Origin: Candidatus Woesearchaeota archaeon
GTDB lineage: Archaea; Nanobdellota; Nanobdellia; Woesearchaeales; DSVV01
DNA: 63,713 bases
Assembly: GCA_016214075.1 (NCBI GenBank)
Contig: JACRPI010000003.1
Coordinates: 1-63,713 of the forward strand
Direction: 5' to 3'
Part shown: positions 7,903-16,162 of the stretch, one piece after another
Layout of the letters: every line of letters begins with the position of its first letter
Position numbering within the stretch: the stretch's first letter is position 1
Made by a program: the position numbers and the translations under genes
The notes under the pieces: generated by a model
Seen by the model: the letters and a program-made list of their open reading frames with translations, nothing else
The model's database searches: none
What the model was told of the DNA's origin: nothing

Positions 7903-9381
7903 TCACTCTGCCGCTTTCGCAAGATGCGTGGAAGTCAGCGCAGCAGCAGGTGATAAAAGATCCGCGACATTCACTTTTACTCCATCATGCCCGCTATCTG
8001 CATAATAAGTGCTTCCATCTTCCGCAATATAGAACATCATAAACGCATTTACTTTTTGACTGCTCGTTATATCTGGTATCGCAACAGTAATTGTCGAAAC
8101 ATCTGTTGTTATTGTGAGTGTATCTGCACTAGAAAATCCATTCCACGCGACATTTCCAGCACCAAAAAGCAACGGACTTTCCGCAGTAGGATTATTGTTA
8201 TTCCTATCGCTAAAACCAGTGCCTGGTATGTAAAAGCCCATACTTGAGAAACAACCACTCACCACTTTTTCATAATTCCAAAACTGCGGTCTTGTGGTGA
8301 GTGTTGTCGTGTATGATACAGTTGTCACATCTTTAACTTCATAGGGATCTGGATTAGGGAAACTCGTTGCATCTAATGAATCTGTTCCTTCTGCAGCTTC
8401 TTCCGCATCTGTATATCCATCATCGTCGTCGTCATCATCGCAGCCATTCGGCGTTCCATCGCCATCTGTATCTGTTGCGTCATCATACCCTGCGCAAACA
8501 TCATCATCATCAATAACGCCATCTCCATCACTATCTGCTTCACATGCATCTGGAACAGTATCACTATCCGCATCTTCTGCATCATCAGAACCTTCACAAA
8601 GATCACAGCCATCTGGAACTAAATCAGAGTCGCTGTCTGCATTATCATCATATCCGCTACACACATCACAGCTGTCTGGAACAAGATCACTGTCTGCGTC
8701 GGAAGTATCATCTCCGCTACAGACATCGCAACTATCTGGAACAGTATCACTGTCCGCATCTACCATATCGTCATACCCTTCACAGACATCGCAACCATCC
8801 GGAATTGTGTCGCTATCTGCATCGTCAGCATCATTAGAACCTTCGCATACATCGCATCCATCAGGAATTAAATCAGTGTCGCTATCTGTGTTGTCGTCAT
8901 ATCCTTCACAGAGATCATCTTCGTCTGCAACACCATCACCATCGGTGTCTATTATTTTTTCCTCAACTTCTTCTATATCTTCTTCTAAACAATCAGCAAC
9001 ACCGCTTTCTCCTGCAACATCAACCGCATCATCCTCTCCCTCACAAAGATCACAGCCATCTGGAACTGTATCGCTGTCCGCGTCTTCCGCATCGTCATAT
9101 CCTTCACAAACATCATCTTCATCGGCAACCCCATCGTCATCTTCGTCTGCAATTTCTTCTTCTGTTTCTTCTTCTGCGCCACAATCCGAAACATCGTACT
9201 CTGATGCGCGGCTGGTGTAAAATCCTGAAGCGGAAAGACCGCATTCATACGCTTTTGTGTCGTCACAAACAATATCTCCTTCATTTTCACATTCAGCTCC
9301 AAGAGCTGTCGTGGTACAAGTCTGCGCTGTTAAGAAAATGATTGCAAGAATGGAAAGTAAGAATATTATTGTTTTTTTCAT
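7903..9381 (-). CDS. Secreted Asp-rich TSP3-repeat protein
   Basis: This 492-residue protein opens with a signal peptide (IIFLLSILAIIFLTAQTC) and the shared module GDIVCDDTKAYECGLSA. It then has about a dozen thrombospondin type-3-like repeats ([19 protein letters not shown]) at about residues 75-340. These are very acidic, Cys-containing and expected to bind many Ca2+ ions. The C-terminal 140 residues (TTRPQFWNYEKVVSGCFSSM, FGAGNVAWNGFSSADTLTIT, ADLLSPAAALTSTHLAKAAE) are homologous to the end of the next protein upstream (9449-10972). A TTTAAATAGT box precedes it and there is little leader. It probably lies at the cell surface; the ligand of the C-terminal domain is unknown. Confidence 0.85.
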   Translation of the reverse strand: MKKTIIFLLSILAIIFLTAQTCTTTALGAECENEGDIVCDDTKAYECGLSASGFYTSRASEYDVSDCGAEEETEEEIADEDDDGVADEDDVCEGYDDAEDADSDTVPDGCDLCEGEDDAVDVAGESGVADCLEEDIEEVEEKIIDTDGDGVADEDDLCEGYDDNTDSDTDLIPDGCDVCEGSNDADDADSDTIPDGCDVCEGYDDMVDADSDTVPDSCDVCSGDDTSDADSDLVPDSCDVCSGYDDNADSDSDLVPDGCDLCEGSDDAEDADSDTVPDACEADSDGDGVIDDDDVCAGYDDATDTDGDGTPNGCDDDDDDDGYTDAEEAAEGTDSLDATSFPNPDPYEVKDVTTVSYTTTLTTRPQFWNYEKVVSGCFSSMGFYIPGTGFSDRNNNNPTAESPLLFGAGNVAWNGFSSADTLTITTDVSTITVAIPDITSSQKVNAFMMFYIAEDGSTYYADSGHDGVKVNVADLLSPAAALTSTHLAKAAE

Positions 9382-9448
9382 AATGATTTTTTAGAGATTA
9401 TACTATTTAAACATTGCGAAAAAGAAAAAATGAAAAAAGAATAAAAAA

Positions 9449-10972
9449 TTATGGTGCAGCTTGCGCGAGATGATCCGCAGTTATTGCTTCTTCTGAAGTT
9501 AATATATCTGCTGGTGAATCAAGACCATCATGCTCTGCATCCGCATAATACGTGCTTCCATCATCTGCAATATAGAAGAGCATGTATGTGTCAACACGTG
9601 CAGAACTTGATAGTGTTGGAAGATACACATCGATAGTACTCACATCTGTTGTTATAGAAACTACATTCCCTGCAGTTCCTGCCCACAAAGTATTTGAACC
9701 AATTAACAGTGGCGTTGCTGAAGTTGGATTATTAGAGTTCATGTCCGTAAACGCTCCTGTTGATTCGGTAATAAAGCCCATTGCCTTAAACATCGTAGTC
9801 GCATCTCTGTATACAAACAATCTTGTGGAAGAGACTGTGTCTATTGATGCATCTGTTACATCTGTTGCTTCGTATGATGTATGCGACACTTCCGCTGTTG
9901 TTTCACAGTACATTTGATCTCCTGAAGCATCTTCTACAACGAGAACAACAGTATATGTACCGCCTGCACTATAACTATGCGTTGTGGTTATTTCTGAAAC
10001 ATCTGTAACGATAGATGTTGGTCCTTCTGTTGTTCCATCACCAAAGTCCCACTCATACGCAGTAATATCACCAGTACTTGCAGAGCCATCAAATGTAATG
10101 GTATCACCAACTGCACCAGCATATGTTCCTCCACAATCCGCTGCGAGTGTTGCTGCTGGTTCTTCTACTGTAATATCAATCGTACAGTCATCCGTGTTTC
10201 CTTCATCATCAGTAACAGTTAATATTACTGTATAGGATCCTGCATTAATATACCCATATGCAGTATCAGGAACAGTTGTTCCCATAGTACCATCACCAAA
10301 ATCCCATGTATAGCTGACAATAGTCCCATCATCAGTACTTGAAGAACCATAAAAGTAAATGTTTTCCATTTCTTCAACTGTTGTCGCATCTGAACTGCAC
10401 ACTGCTTCCAGAGCTCCCGTTGTTGCACTTGTACAAACATTACTCACACAACTATATCCATCTTCACATTCAGTACCATCAGTACATTCTGTATAACACG
10501 CTGCTGCTGGTTCATCACAGAGATATGCTCCGCAATCTGAAGTACATCGTGTTGCTGGAACGCTTGCACTATCATCTGGATCTGAACCTGCTCGTAGTTC
10601 TATTCTATCTGTATATCCATCATCGTCATCGTCAGTATCACAACCATCAGGCGTGCCATCAGCATCATTATCTTCAGTATCGTTGTACCCTTCGCATACG
10701 TCATCGCTATCATACACACCATCACCATCTGTATCGGTGGTATCTACTGCACCGCAATATTCTGCATCGTTATCTGATGATCTGCTGACATAATATCCCG
10801 TGCCATACGCCGCAAGACCGCATTCATACGCTTCTGTATCATCGCAAACGATGTCTCCTTCTCCAACACAGTCTGCTGCTAATCCTGTAGATGTCCCAAA
10901 ATTACAAGACTGCGCCGTCAAAAAAAATATTGCTAAAATAGATAGAATCGCTATTGTTATTTTATTACTCAT
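9449..10972 (-). CDS. Secreted protein with TSP3 repeats and two PKD domains
   Basis: The product is 507 residues. It has a signal peptide nearly identical to that of the 661-aa protein (ITIAILSILAIFFLTAQSC), the shared GDIVCDDTEAYECGLAAYG module, a short TSP3 stretch (DTDGDGVYDSDDVCEGYND) and a small Cys-rich knot. Two PKD beta-sandwiches lie at about residues 190-275 and 280-365 (YTWDFGDGT and YEWDFGDGT). The C-terminal domain (TSATPLLIGSNTLWAGTAGN, EEAITADHLAQAAP) is shared with the 492-aa neighbour. PKD domains usually space or present ligand-binding domains outside the cell. It probably arose by module shuffling among these tandem paralogues. Confidence 0.85.
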   Translation of the reverse strand: MSNKITIAILSILAIFFLTAQSCNFGTSTGLAADCVGEGDIVCDDTEAYECGLAAYGTGYYVSRSSDNDAEYCGAVDTTDTDGDGVYDSDDVCEGYNDTEDNDADGTPDGCDTDDDDDGYTDRIELRAGSDPDDSASVPATRCTSDCGAYLCDEPAAACYTECTDGTECEDGYSCVSNVCTSATTGALEAVCSSDATTVEEMENIYFYGSSSTDDGTIVSYTWDFGDGTMGTTVPDTAYGYINAGSYTVILTVTDDEGNTDDCTIDITVEEPAATLAADCGGTYAGAVGDTITFDGSASTGDITAYEWDFGDGTTEGPTSIVTDVSEITTTHSYSAGGTYTVVLVVEDASGDQMYCETTAEVSHTSYEATDVTDASIDTVSSTRLFVYRDATTMFKAMGFITESTGAFTDMNSNNPTSATPLLIGSNTLWAGTAGNVVSITTDVSTIDVYLPTLSSSARVDTYMLFYIADDGSTYYADAEHDGLDSPADILTSEEAITADHLAQAAP

Positions 10973-11008
10973 GAAAAAACCACCTCAATGCTGTTTTTTG
11001 TAGGAAGG

Positions 11009-11022
11009 CGCATATATAAAGG
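11009..11022 (-). promoter_or_regulatory. TATA box of the PKD surface gene
   Basis: The minus strand reads CTTTATATATGCGC, a TATA box about 40 bases before the ATG of the 507-aa surface protein. It faces the divergent AbiE-like operon. Confidence 0.55.
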
Positions 11023-11065
11023 CTACGGAATTTGCGTTTATTCATTTCGAATTAATTTTAGCCAG

Positions 11066-11105
11066 ATTTATATATCTTTCTTATTTTATCGAAAGATATA
11101 TAAAT
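11066..11105. promoter_or_regulatory. Inverted-repeat operator overlapping a TATA box
   Basis: Bases 11066-11080 (ATTTATATATCTTTC) are the exact reverse complement of 11091-11105, with a 10-base spacer. The right arm carries a TATA element placed correctly for the AbiEi-like gene at 11128. AbiEi antitoxins repress their own operon by binding inverted repeats, so this is a good candidate operator. The symmetry also places a TATA-like sequence facing the surface gene. Confidence 0.65.
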
Positions 11106-11127
11106 AACTGAGGTTATCCAATGAAAG

Positions 11128-11712
11128 ATGAATAAAACAGAGCTTGTTTATAGAGAACTCCTGTATTGGAGTCTTGAAAAACAAACAAACGAGTTTACAC
11201 AGGCAGCACTTGCAAAAAAACTTCATATTTCACTCAGTACTGTTAACAGCGCAGTTACGCTTCTCGAATCGATGGGCGCGCTTGAAATAAAGCAGAGGTC
11301 GTTCCATCTTCTTGACAGAAAAAAGATTCTTTATTACTGGGCAAGTATCCGAAATTTACAAAAAGACATCATTTATACTACTCGTGTCGAAAAATCAGTT
11401 ATTGCAATAGAAAAGGCAATGCCTAATGACATCATATTTGGCGCATATACCGCATACAAATTTTTATACCACGATGTTCCTGCGGATTATTCTGAAGTAT
11501 ACGTTTATGGTGATGAATATCTGAAAAAACGCTTTCCTTTACAAAAAGGGGTTCCTAACTTGTTTGTCCTAAAAAAAGATCCTTTCATGGAATCCCATGG
11601 AAAAACGACAACAGTTGCACAGACGTTCGTTGATCTTTGGAATCTTAGAGACTGGTATGCAAAGGAATTTATAGTTGCAATGGAGAAACGACTTCATGGA
11701 ATTTTGGAATAG
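11128..11712 (+). CDS. AbiEi-like winged-helix antitoxin/regulator
   Basis: The first 70 residues form a winged helix-turn-helix (FTQAALAKKLHISLSTVNSAV). The remainder resembles the AbiEi C-terminal region, including NDIIFGAYTAYKFLYHDVPA. AbiEi neutralises the partner nucleotidyltransferase and represses its own operon. Length (194 residues) is right. The start ATG lies about 25 bases after a TATA box, so the mRNA is probably leaderless. The gene overlaps the next one by 17 bases. The pair sits alone on the plus strand inside a minus-strand array of surface genes, which suggests insertion by transfer. Confidence 0.75.
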   Translation: MNKTELVYRELLYWSLEKQTNEFTQAALAKKLHISLSTVNSAVTLLESMGALEIKQRSFHLLDRKKILYYWASIRNLQKDIIYTTRVEKSVIAIEKAMPNDIIFGAYTAYKFLYHDVPADYSEVYVYGDEYLKKRFPLQKGVPNLFVLKKDPFMESHGKTTTVAQTFVDLWNLRDWYAKEFIVAMEKRLHGILE

Positions 11713-12307
11713 TCTTCTTACAGAGAAAAGCTGGAAAATTCTTCAAGGAATGAAGAAAGAACCATACTCATTTATAGTCATTGGCGGGTGGGCTGCATAT
11801 CTTTGGACCAAACAACATAAATCAAAAGACATAGACATTATCCTTCCAAACATTAAAGATCTTGATTTTCTCAAACAAAACTATGACCTTAAAAAAAATG
11901 ATCATTTAAAAAAGTATGAAATTCAATTTGAGGAAATAGATTTGGACATTTATGTCCCTTATTATTCTCAGCTTACCCTTCCTGTCGAAGACATAAAAAG
12001 AGAGATAATAACCATTGAAGGAATACCTGTTGTTGCCGCTGAAATTCTCCTGATCCTTAAACAAGGAGCTGAAATTGACAGAAAAGACAGCATCAAAGGC
12101 CAAAAAGATAGGATTGATATTGTCACCCTTCTTTGTTTTGCTCCAATTGATTTTAAGAAATATATTTTTCTCTTAAAAAAATATAATCTTGAAGAATACC
12201 GAATCAGAGTCAAGCATATCCTTACTGGCTTTTCTGATATAAAATATCTCTCTCTTACCCATCAAGAGTTTGTAAAAATAAAAAAAGAACTGTTGAAGAA
12301 GCTATAG
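11696..12307 (+). CDS. AbiEii-like nucleotidyltransferase toxin
   Basis: The product shows the minimal nucleotidyltransferase signature: GGWAAYLW (the GG helix turn) followed by KDIDIIL (the paired Asp) and later EEIDLDIYVP with the third acidic residue. AbiEii-type toxins transfer nucleotides to tRNA or other targets, causing growth arrest in phage-infected cells. I place the start at the ATG at 11696 inside the antitoxin reading frame; an in-frame upstream start at 11675 is possible. It is about 203 residues. Its stop codon lies inside the left end of the structured repeat at 12302-12420, so this repeat probably ends or processes the message. Confidence 0.72.
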   Translation: MEFWNSLLTEKSWKILQGMKKEPYSFIVIGGWAAYLWTKQHKSKDIDIILPNIKDLDFLKQNYDLKKNDHLKKYEIQFEEIDLDIYVPYYSQLTLPVEDIKREIITIEGIPVVAAEILLILKQGAEIDRKDSIKGQKDRIDIVTLLCFAPIDFKKYIFLLKKYNLEEYRIRVKHILTGFSDIKYLSLTHQEFVKIKKELLKKL

Positions 12308-12420
12308 AGAATTTTGAAAAAATCACTTTCTGAGATACAGCATGTGATTTTTTCTCAAAATTCTCAATAGAACCGCTTTGAATTCGCACAAAAATTGAAT
12401 TATTCAAAGCTCTCTATAAT
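12302..12420. repeat. Structured dispersed element, copy 1
   Basis: TATAGAG (12303-12309) pairs with CTCTATA (12412-12418). Inside are a long hairpin (GAGAATTTTGA...ATCAC with GTGATTTTTTCTCAAAATTCTC, 12344-12365) and a second hairpin (GCTTTGAATT at 12375 with AATTATTCAAAGC ending at 12410). Copies lie at 56404-56519 and, diverged, at 28749-28842. All three start at or just after a stop codon or gene end. It could be a MITE-like element or a structured 3' end/terminator. Confidence 0.75.
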
Positions 12421-12501
12421 ATTTTCCCCATTCAAATACTCAACACGGATCTTTATTCTGCTGCTTTTGCAAAAAATTGTTTAACCTTGCGAAAGAAAAA
12501 C

Positions 12502-14643
12502 TTATTCTCCGTAAATATAGATGTTATCAATATATCCATGATATTGGTAATTATCACAAGCAGTATCATACCCAAGCACAAGAGAACCCGCTGTTGCAGA
12601 AGAACTTATTTCTCCTGAAACTGATTCCGACTCCTCTAATACTCCATCAATATACAACTGAACTTCATCTCCTGTATACACACCACGAACTTCCTGCCAT
12701 GCACTTGTTACCTCTGAATCTGAACTGAGCGTATACTCTGTGCCTTCAATCATAATGCTAAACACATATTTTGAATCATAGGTCAAAATAGCATATAGTG
12801 GTTTTCCACAGGTGTCAGTTGTTTTTGTAAGCATATATGCATGTCTATCTCCAAAAGAGACCGCATTGATCTTTCCTTCAACCTGTACTATAAGCCAAGA
12901 ACTTGGCTTCAAATAACTTGCATCTGTAAATATTACATCCCGCGGGTCAGAACTGCCAGAATAAAAGTCTAAATAATAGCCTGCGTCTTTCCCCGCATCA
13001 TAACTATTCACGAGTTTTGTATTTTTTATCGCCCTAGAATCTCTTTCTCTGGAGCTTTCTTCTGTAATTGCTGTGATAGGGAAGATAGCATCTGCTGTTG
13101 CTGAAGAAGTATAATGCGTCATATCCTCTAATTTGAAAAGCTGAAGATCTTCAATTTCTTCATCTGTTTCTTTTACAGTGAGAATAAGATTACATACATC
13201 TGTATTTCCATTTGTGTCTGTTATTGTCAATGCTGGGAGGTATACTCCTTCAGAACGATACTCGTGCGTTTCTACTTCAACAGCACCCACTTCTAACATA
13301 CTTGTGTCAGCAGTTCCATCATCCCAATCCCACTCATAAAAATCAATATCACCATTACTCGCAGAACCGTCAAATGTTGCATCAATTCCCACATAAACTT
13401 CTGCCGTAGTCACACCACAATCTACTTCAAGTCCTGCAACTGTTGGATCTGTCCCTGCTTCATACTCTTCCAAATTTGTTAAACCATCGCTGTCATAATC
13501 TCCTGAATCTGTTCCTGTATGATTTGGATTGAAACTATATGTTACTTCCCATCCATCCGGCAATCCATCGCCGTCTGTATCATCATCTAGAGGATCCGTA
13601 CTATATGTTACTGCTTCATCATAATCAGAAAGCCCATCCCCATCGGTGTCTGTATTGGTTTCATCAGTTCCTAAATTTGCTTCTTGAGAATCTGTTAAAC
13701 CATCACCATCTGTATCTGTTGTCGCAAACATCGGGAATGTCCTAAACTCTGTCACTCTCGGTATAGCAGACATCACTACTGGATAGTCAGCAGCATTTCT
13801 TGGATTTGTCTCATACACATTTATTTCATCATAATCGCTGTACGTATCTCCGTCGGTATCTCCTGTTGTTGGATCTGTTTCATACAAATATTCCTCGTAA
13901 TTGGAGAGACCATCACCATCATAATCTTCGCTTGCGTCAGTCGCATCCAATGGATCAAAGCCAAACGCAATCTCAAAGAAATCAGGCATGCCATCTGCAT
14001 CTCGATCTCTTGCTCCAGGAACATCTGTTGCGTTCAATGGATCAGAACCCGCACGGACTTCAAATCCGTCATCATATCCATCACCATCTGTATCTGCAAG
14101 GTTTGGATCTGTTCCTGCACCTACTTCCACACTATCAGAGAGATGATCATCGTCAGAATCTGCATCGTCTGGATCTGTGCCATATGTAATCTCTTCAAGA
14201 TCTGTTAAACCATCACTGTCACCATCAGAACTTAATGAGCTTGAGCTATGTGTTGGCAAACCTGTCATGCTGCTTGGAGTATCTGTCGCATCCAACGCAT
14301 CATAGTCTGCAACCACTTCTTCTCCATCTAATGCACCATCGCCATCTGTGTCTCTATCATAAGGATCGGTGCCATACGTATTTACTTCATCATAATCGGT
14401 TAGTCCATCTTCGTCAGTATCTGTTGTTGTGTCTGTTGCGCCGCAATATTCTATATCATACTCTGACGCTCTGCTGACGTAATAGCCATACCCTGAATAT
14501 CCACACTCGTATGCTTCTGTGTCATCACACAAAATATCTCCGACGCTCGTACATTCCGCAGCTAACCCTGTTGTACACGTTTGCGCTGTTAAGAATATCA
14601 CTGCTAAAACTGAAAGCATTGCAATAATTATTTTTTTGTTCAT
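12502..14643 (-). CDS. Large secreted TSP3/PKD/LamG-like surface protein
   Basis: At 713 residues this is the longest of the array. It has a signal peptide (IIIAMLSVLAVIFLTAQTC), the shared module (GDILCDDTEAYECGYSG) and about ten TSP3-type repeats of the form DTDGDGLSDYDEAVTYSTDP between residues 70 and 430. A PKD domain follows at about 430-515 (YEWDWDDGTADTSMLEV), then a C-terminal LamG-like sandwich (SWLIVQVEGKINAVSFGDRH, VQLYIDGVLEES, LVLGYDTACDNYQYHGYIDN). That end matches the C-terminus of the 661-aa protein. A TATA box (TTATTATATACTC on the minus strand near 14672) precedes it. It is likely a Ca2+-stiffened stalk with a distal binding domain. Confidence 0.85.
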   Translation of the reverse strand: MNKKIIIAMLSVLAVIFLTAQTCTTGLAAECTSVGDILCDDTEAYECGYSGYGYYVSRASEYDIEYCGATDTTTDTDEDGLTDYDEVNTYGTDPYDRDTDGDGALDGEEVVADYDALDATDTPSSMTGLPTHSSSSLSSDGDSDGLTDLEEITYGTDPDDADSDDDHLSDSVEVGAGTDPNLADTDGDGYDDGFEVRAGSDPLNATDVPGARDRDADGMPDFFEIAFGFDPLDATDASEDYDGDGLSNYEEYLYETDPTTGDTDGDTYSDYDEINVYETNPRNAADYPVVMSAIPRVTEFRTFPMFATTDTDGDGLTDSQEANLGTDETNTDTDGDGLSDYDEAVTYSTDPLDDDTDGDGLPDGWEVTYSFNPNHTGTDSGDYDSDGLTNLEEYEAGTDPTVAGLEVDCGVTTAEVYVGIDATFDGSASNGDIDFYEWDWDDGTADTSMLEVGAVEVETHEYRSEGVYLPALTITDTNGNTDVCNLILTVKETDEEIEDLQLFKLEDMTHYTSSATADAIFPITAITEESSRERDSRAIKNTKLVNSYDAGKDAGYYLDFYSGSSDPRDVIFTDASYLKPSSWLIVQVEGKINAVSFGDRHAYMLTKTTDTCGKPLYAILTYDSKYVFSIMIEGTEYTLSSDSEVTSAWQEVRGVYTGDEVQLYIDGVLEESESVSGEISSSATAGSLVLGYDTACDNYQYHGYIDNIYIYGE

Positions 14644-14694
14644 TGTAACCCTGTTCTTTTTTTGAAACTCGCGAGTATATAATAATTACGAAAA

Positions 14695-16155
14695 CTAACT
14701 TGTAATGATCACATCTGCTTCACACATATCACTGTCTGAATCACTCTCTACAGAGAGCTGCATTTTATATGTTGAAGCACTCGTAAAGCTGTGCGTGTTC
14801 ACTGAAGATGCACCATATTCTTCTGTTCCGTCCCCAAAACTCCATGTATATAGGGTAATATCTCCAGTACTCGCAGAACCATCAAATATTATTTCTTCAC
14901 CCACTACTCCACCATACACTGTTGCACCACAATCAGCATAGACATATGTAAAAAAAGCACCAGGTGTTACTGCTGTTATTCCTGAAATGAATATAGATGG
15001 ACTTTTTTTATAACTTGTTGATCCACCTAAGGAACTTGCTAATGCACTTGTCATCATACTCTGCGCAGTTATTCCTAAAGCACTCATTGTTCTTGCTCCC
15101 GATGATGCATCTACTACTTCTAAGACAGCCCTTCCACTTTTAGCCAGATCAGCACTTGCGACTAATGCCTCTCTCGACTCTAACTCCACCATAGTATGCG
15201 CTCCTAACTCTACTCCCGATATTATTGCTGTTTCACACACTCCTAAAGAAGGATTACAAAATTCATCTGTATCACACGCAATTCTTTCCGCCGCGACATA
15301 TCCACTCTCATGACAATAATATTCAATAACACTTTCTCTGTCTGGCGCACAACGATCTGGCCAATCTGTAATATCAGTAAAATCATAATCAGATGCTCCG
15401 CTAATTGTTCCTGCTGTGTATGGATCATTTGCTTCATCTGTATCCACGCACCCTGTTGCTGGCGCTTCTTGACATGTATCAGTATACGGAGCGCACACTT
15501 CATCATCAGTGCAATCATCAGCAGACATGCATCGCGTTCCTTCTGTTTCTTGACAGATTCCTTCGCTACAAATCATCCCATCATCACACGCAACAAATTC
15601 CGCAGTAATGTAATCACTTTCTTCATCACAATAAAATTCCCACGAACCTGTTCCATCATCTGCACAAATGTCTTCTTCACCTTCTGCTTCTTCGCCATCT
15701 GCAAACGAAAGACCATAAATTTTACCGAGCACTGTTGGATCATTTGACACATCTGTATCTGCGCATGATGCTGTTGGCTCTGTATAACAGATATTGTACT
15801 CTGGGAGGCAAACTTCATCTTCTGCACACTCTGCGTTTGAAGAACAAGTGGTGACCGTAATCTCTTCTACGCATGTTCCTGCAATACAATATCCTTCTGA
15901 GCAATCGTCCTGTGATGCACATATCTGTTCTGCATTGCATTCCGAAGAATCAAACGCTGTTGCGCGAGTGACATAATATCCTACCCCATACGACGCGAGC
16001 TGACATTGGTATGCTTTGTCTTCATCACACACAATGTCTTCTTCACCAACACAGTCTGCTGCTAAACCTGTTGAAACTCCACCGTATGAACACGTTTGCG
16101 CTGTTAAGAAAAAAACAGTGAGTATTGAGAGGAGTACAATTATTACTTTATTCAT
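14695..16155 (-). CDS. Secreted Cys-rich protein with C-terminal PKD domain
   Basis: This 486-residue protein starts with a lipoprotein-like signal peptide (IIVLLSILTVFFLTAQTC) and a diverged shared module (DIVCDEDKAYQCQLASYG). Three Cys-rich EGF/knot-like blocks follow (CSSNAECAEDEVC, CMSADDCTDDEVCAPYTDTC). A middle segment at about residues 325-390 looks Ala/Ser-rich and low-complexity. The last 85 residues are a PKD domain (LYTWSFGDGTEEYG). It lies 7 bases after the next gene upstream with AGGTGA between, so it is the last gene of a four-gene operon running from 19387. Confidence 0.85.
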   Translation of the reverse strand: MNKVIIVLLSILTVFFLTAQTCSYGGVSTGLAADCVGEEDIVCDEDKAYQCQLASYGVGYYVTRATAFDSSECNAEQICASQDDCSEGYCIAGTCVEEITVTTCSSNAECAEDEVCLPEYNICYTEPTASCADTDVSNDPTVLGKIYGLSFADGEEAEGEEDICADDGTGSWEFYCDEESDYITAEFVACDDGMICSEGICQETEGTRCMSADDCTDDEVCAPYTDTCQEAPATGCVDTDEANDPYTAGTISGASDYDFTDITDWPDRCAPDRESVIEYYCHESGYVAAERIACDTDEFCNPSLGVCETAIISGVELGAHTMVELESREALVASADLAKSGRAVLEVVDASSGARTMSALGITAQSMMTSALASSLGGSTSYKKSPSIFISGITAVTPGAFFTYVYADCGATVYGGVVGEEIIFDGSASTGDITLYTWSFGDGTEEYGASSVNTHSFTSASTYKMQLSVESDSDSDMCEADVIITS

Positions 16156-16162
16156 TTTTCAC

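Noticed and set aside
7903-9381. Short near-repeats at DNA level that might suggest a CRISPR array
   Set aside because: The periodicity follows codons of the Asp-rich TSP3 repeats, unit lengths vary and there are no unique spacers between fixed palindromic repeats.
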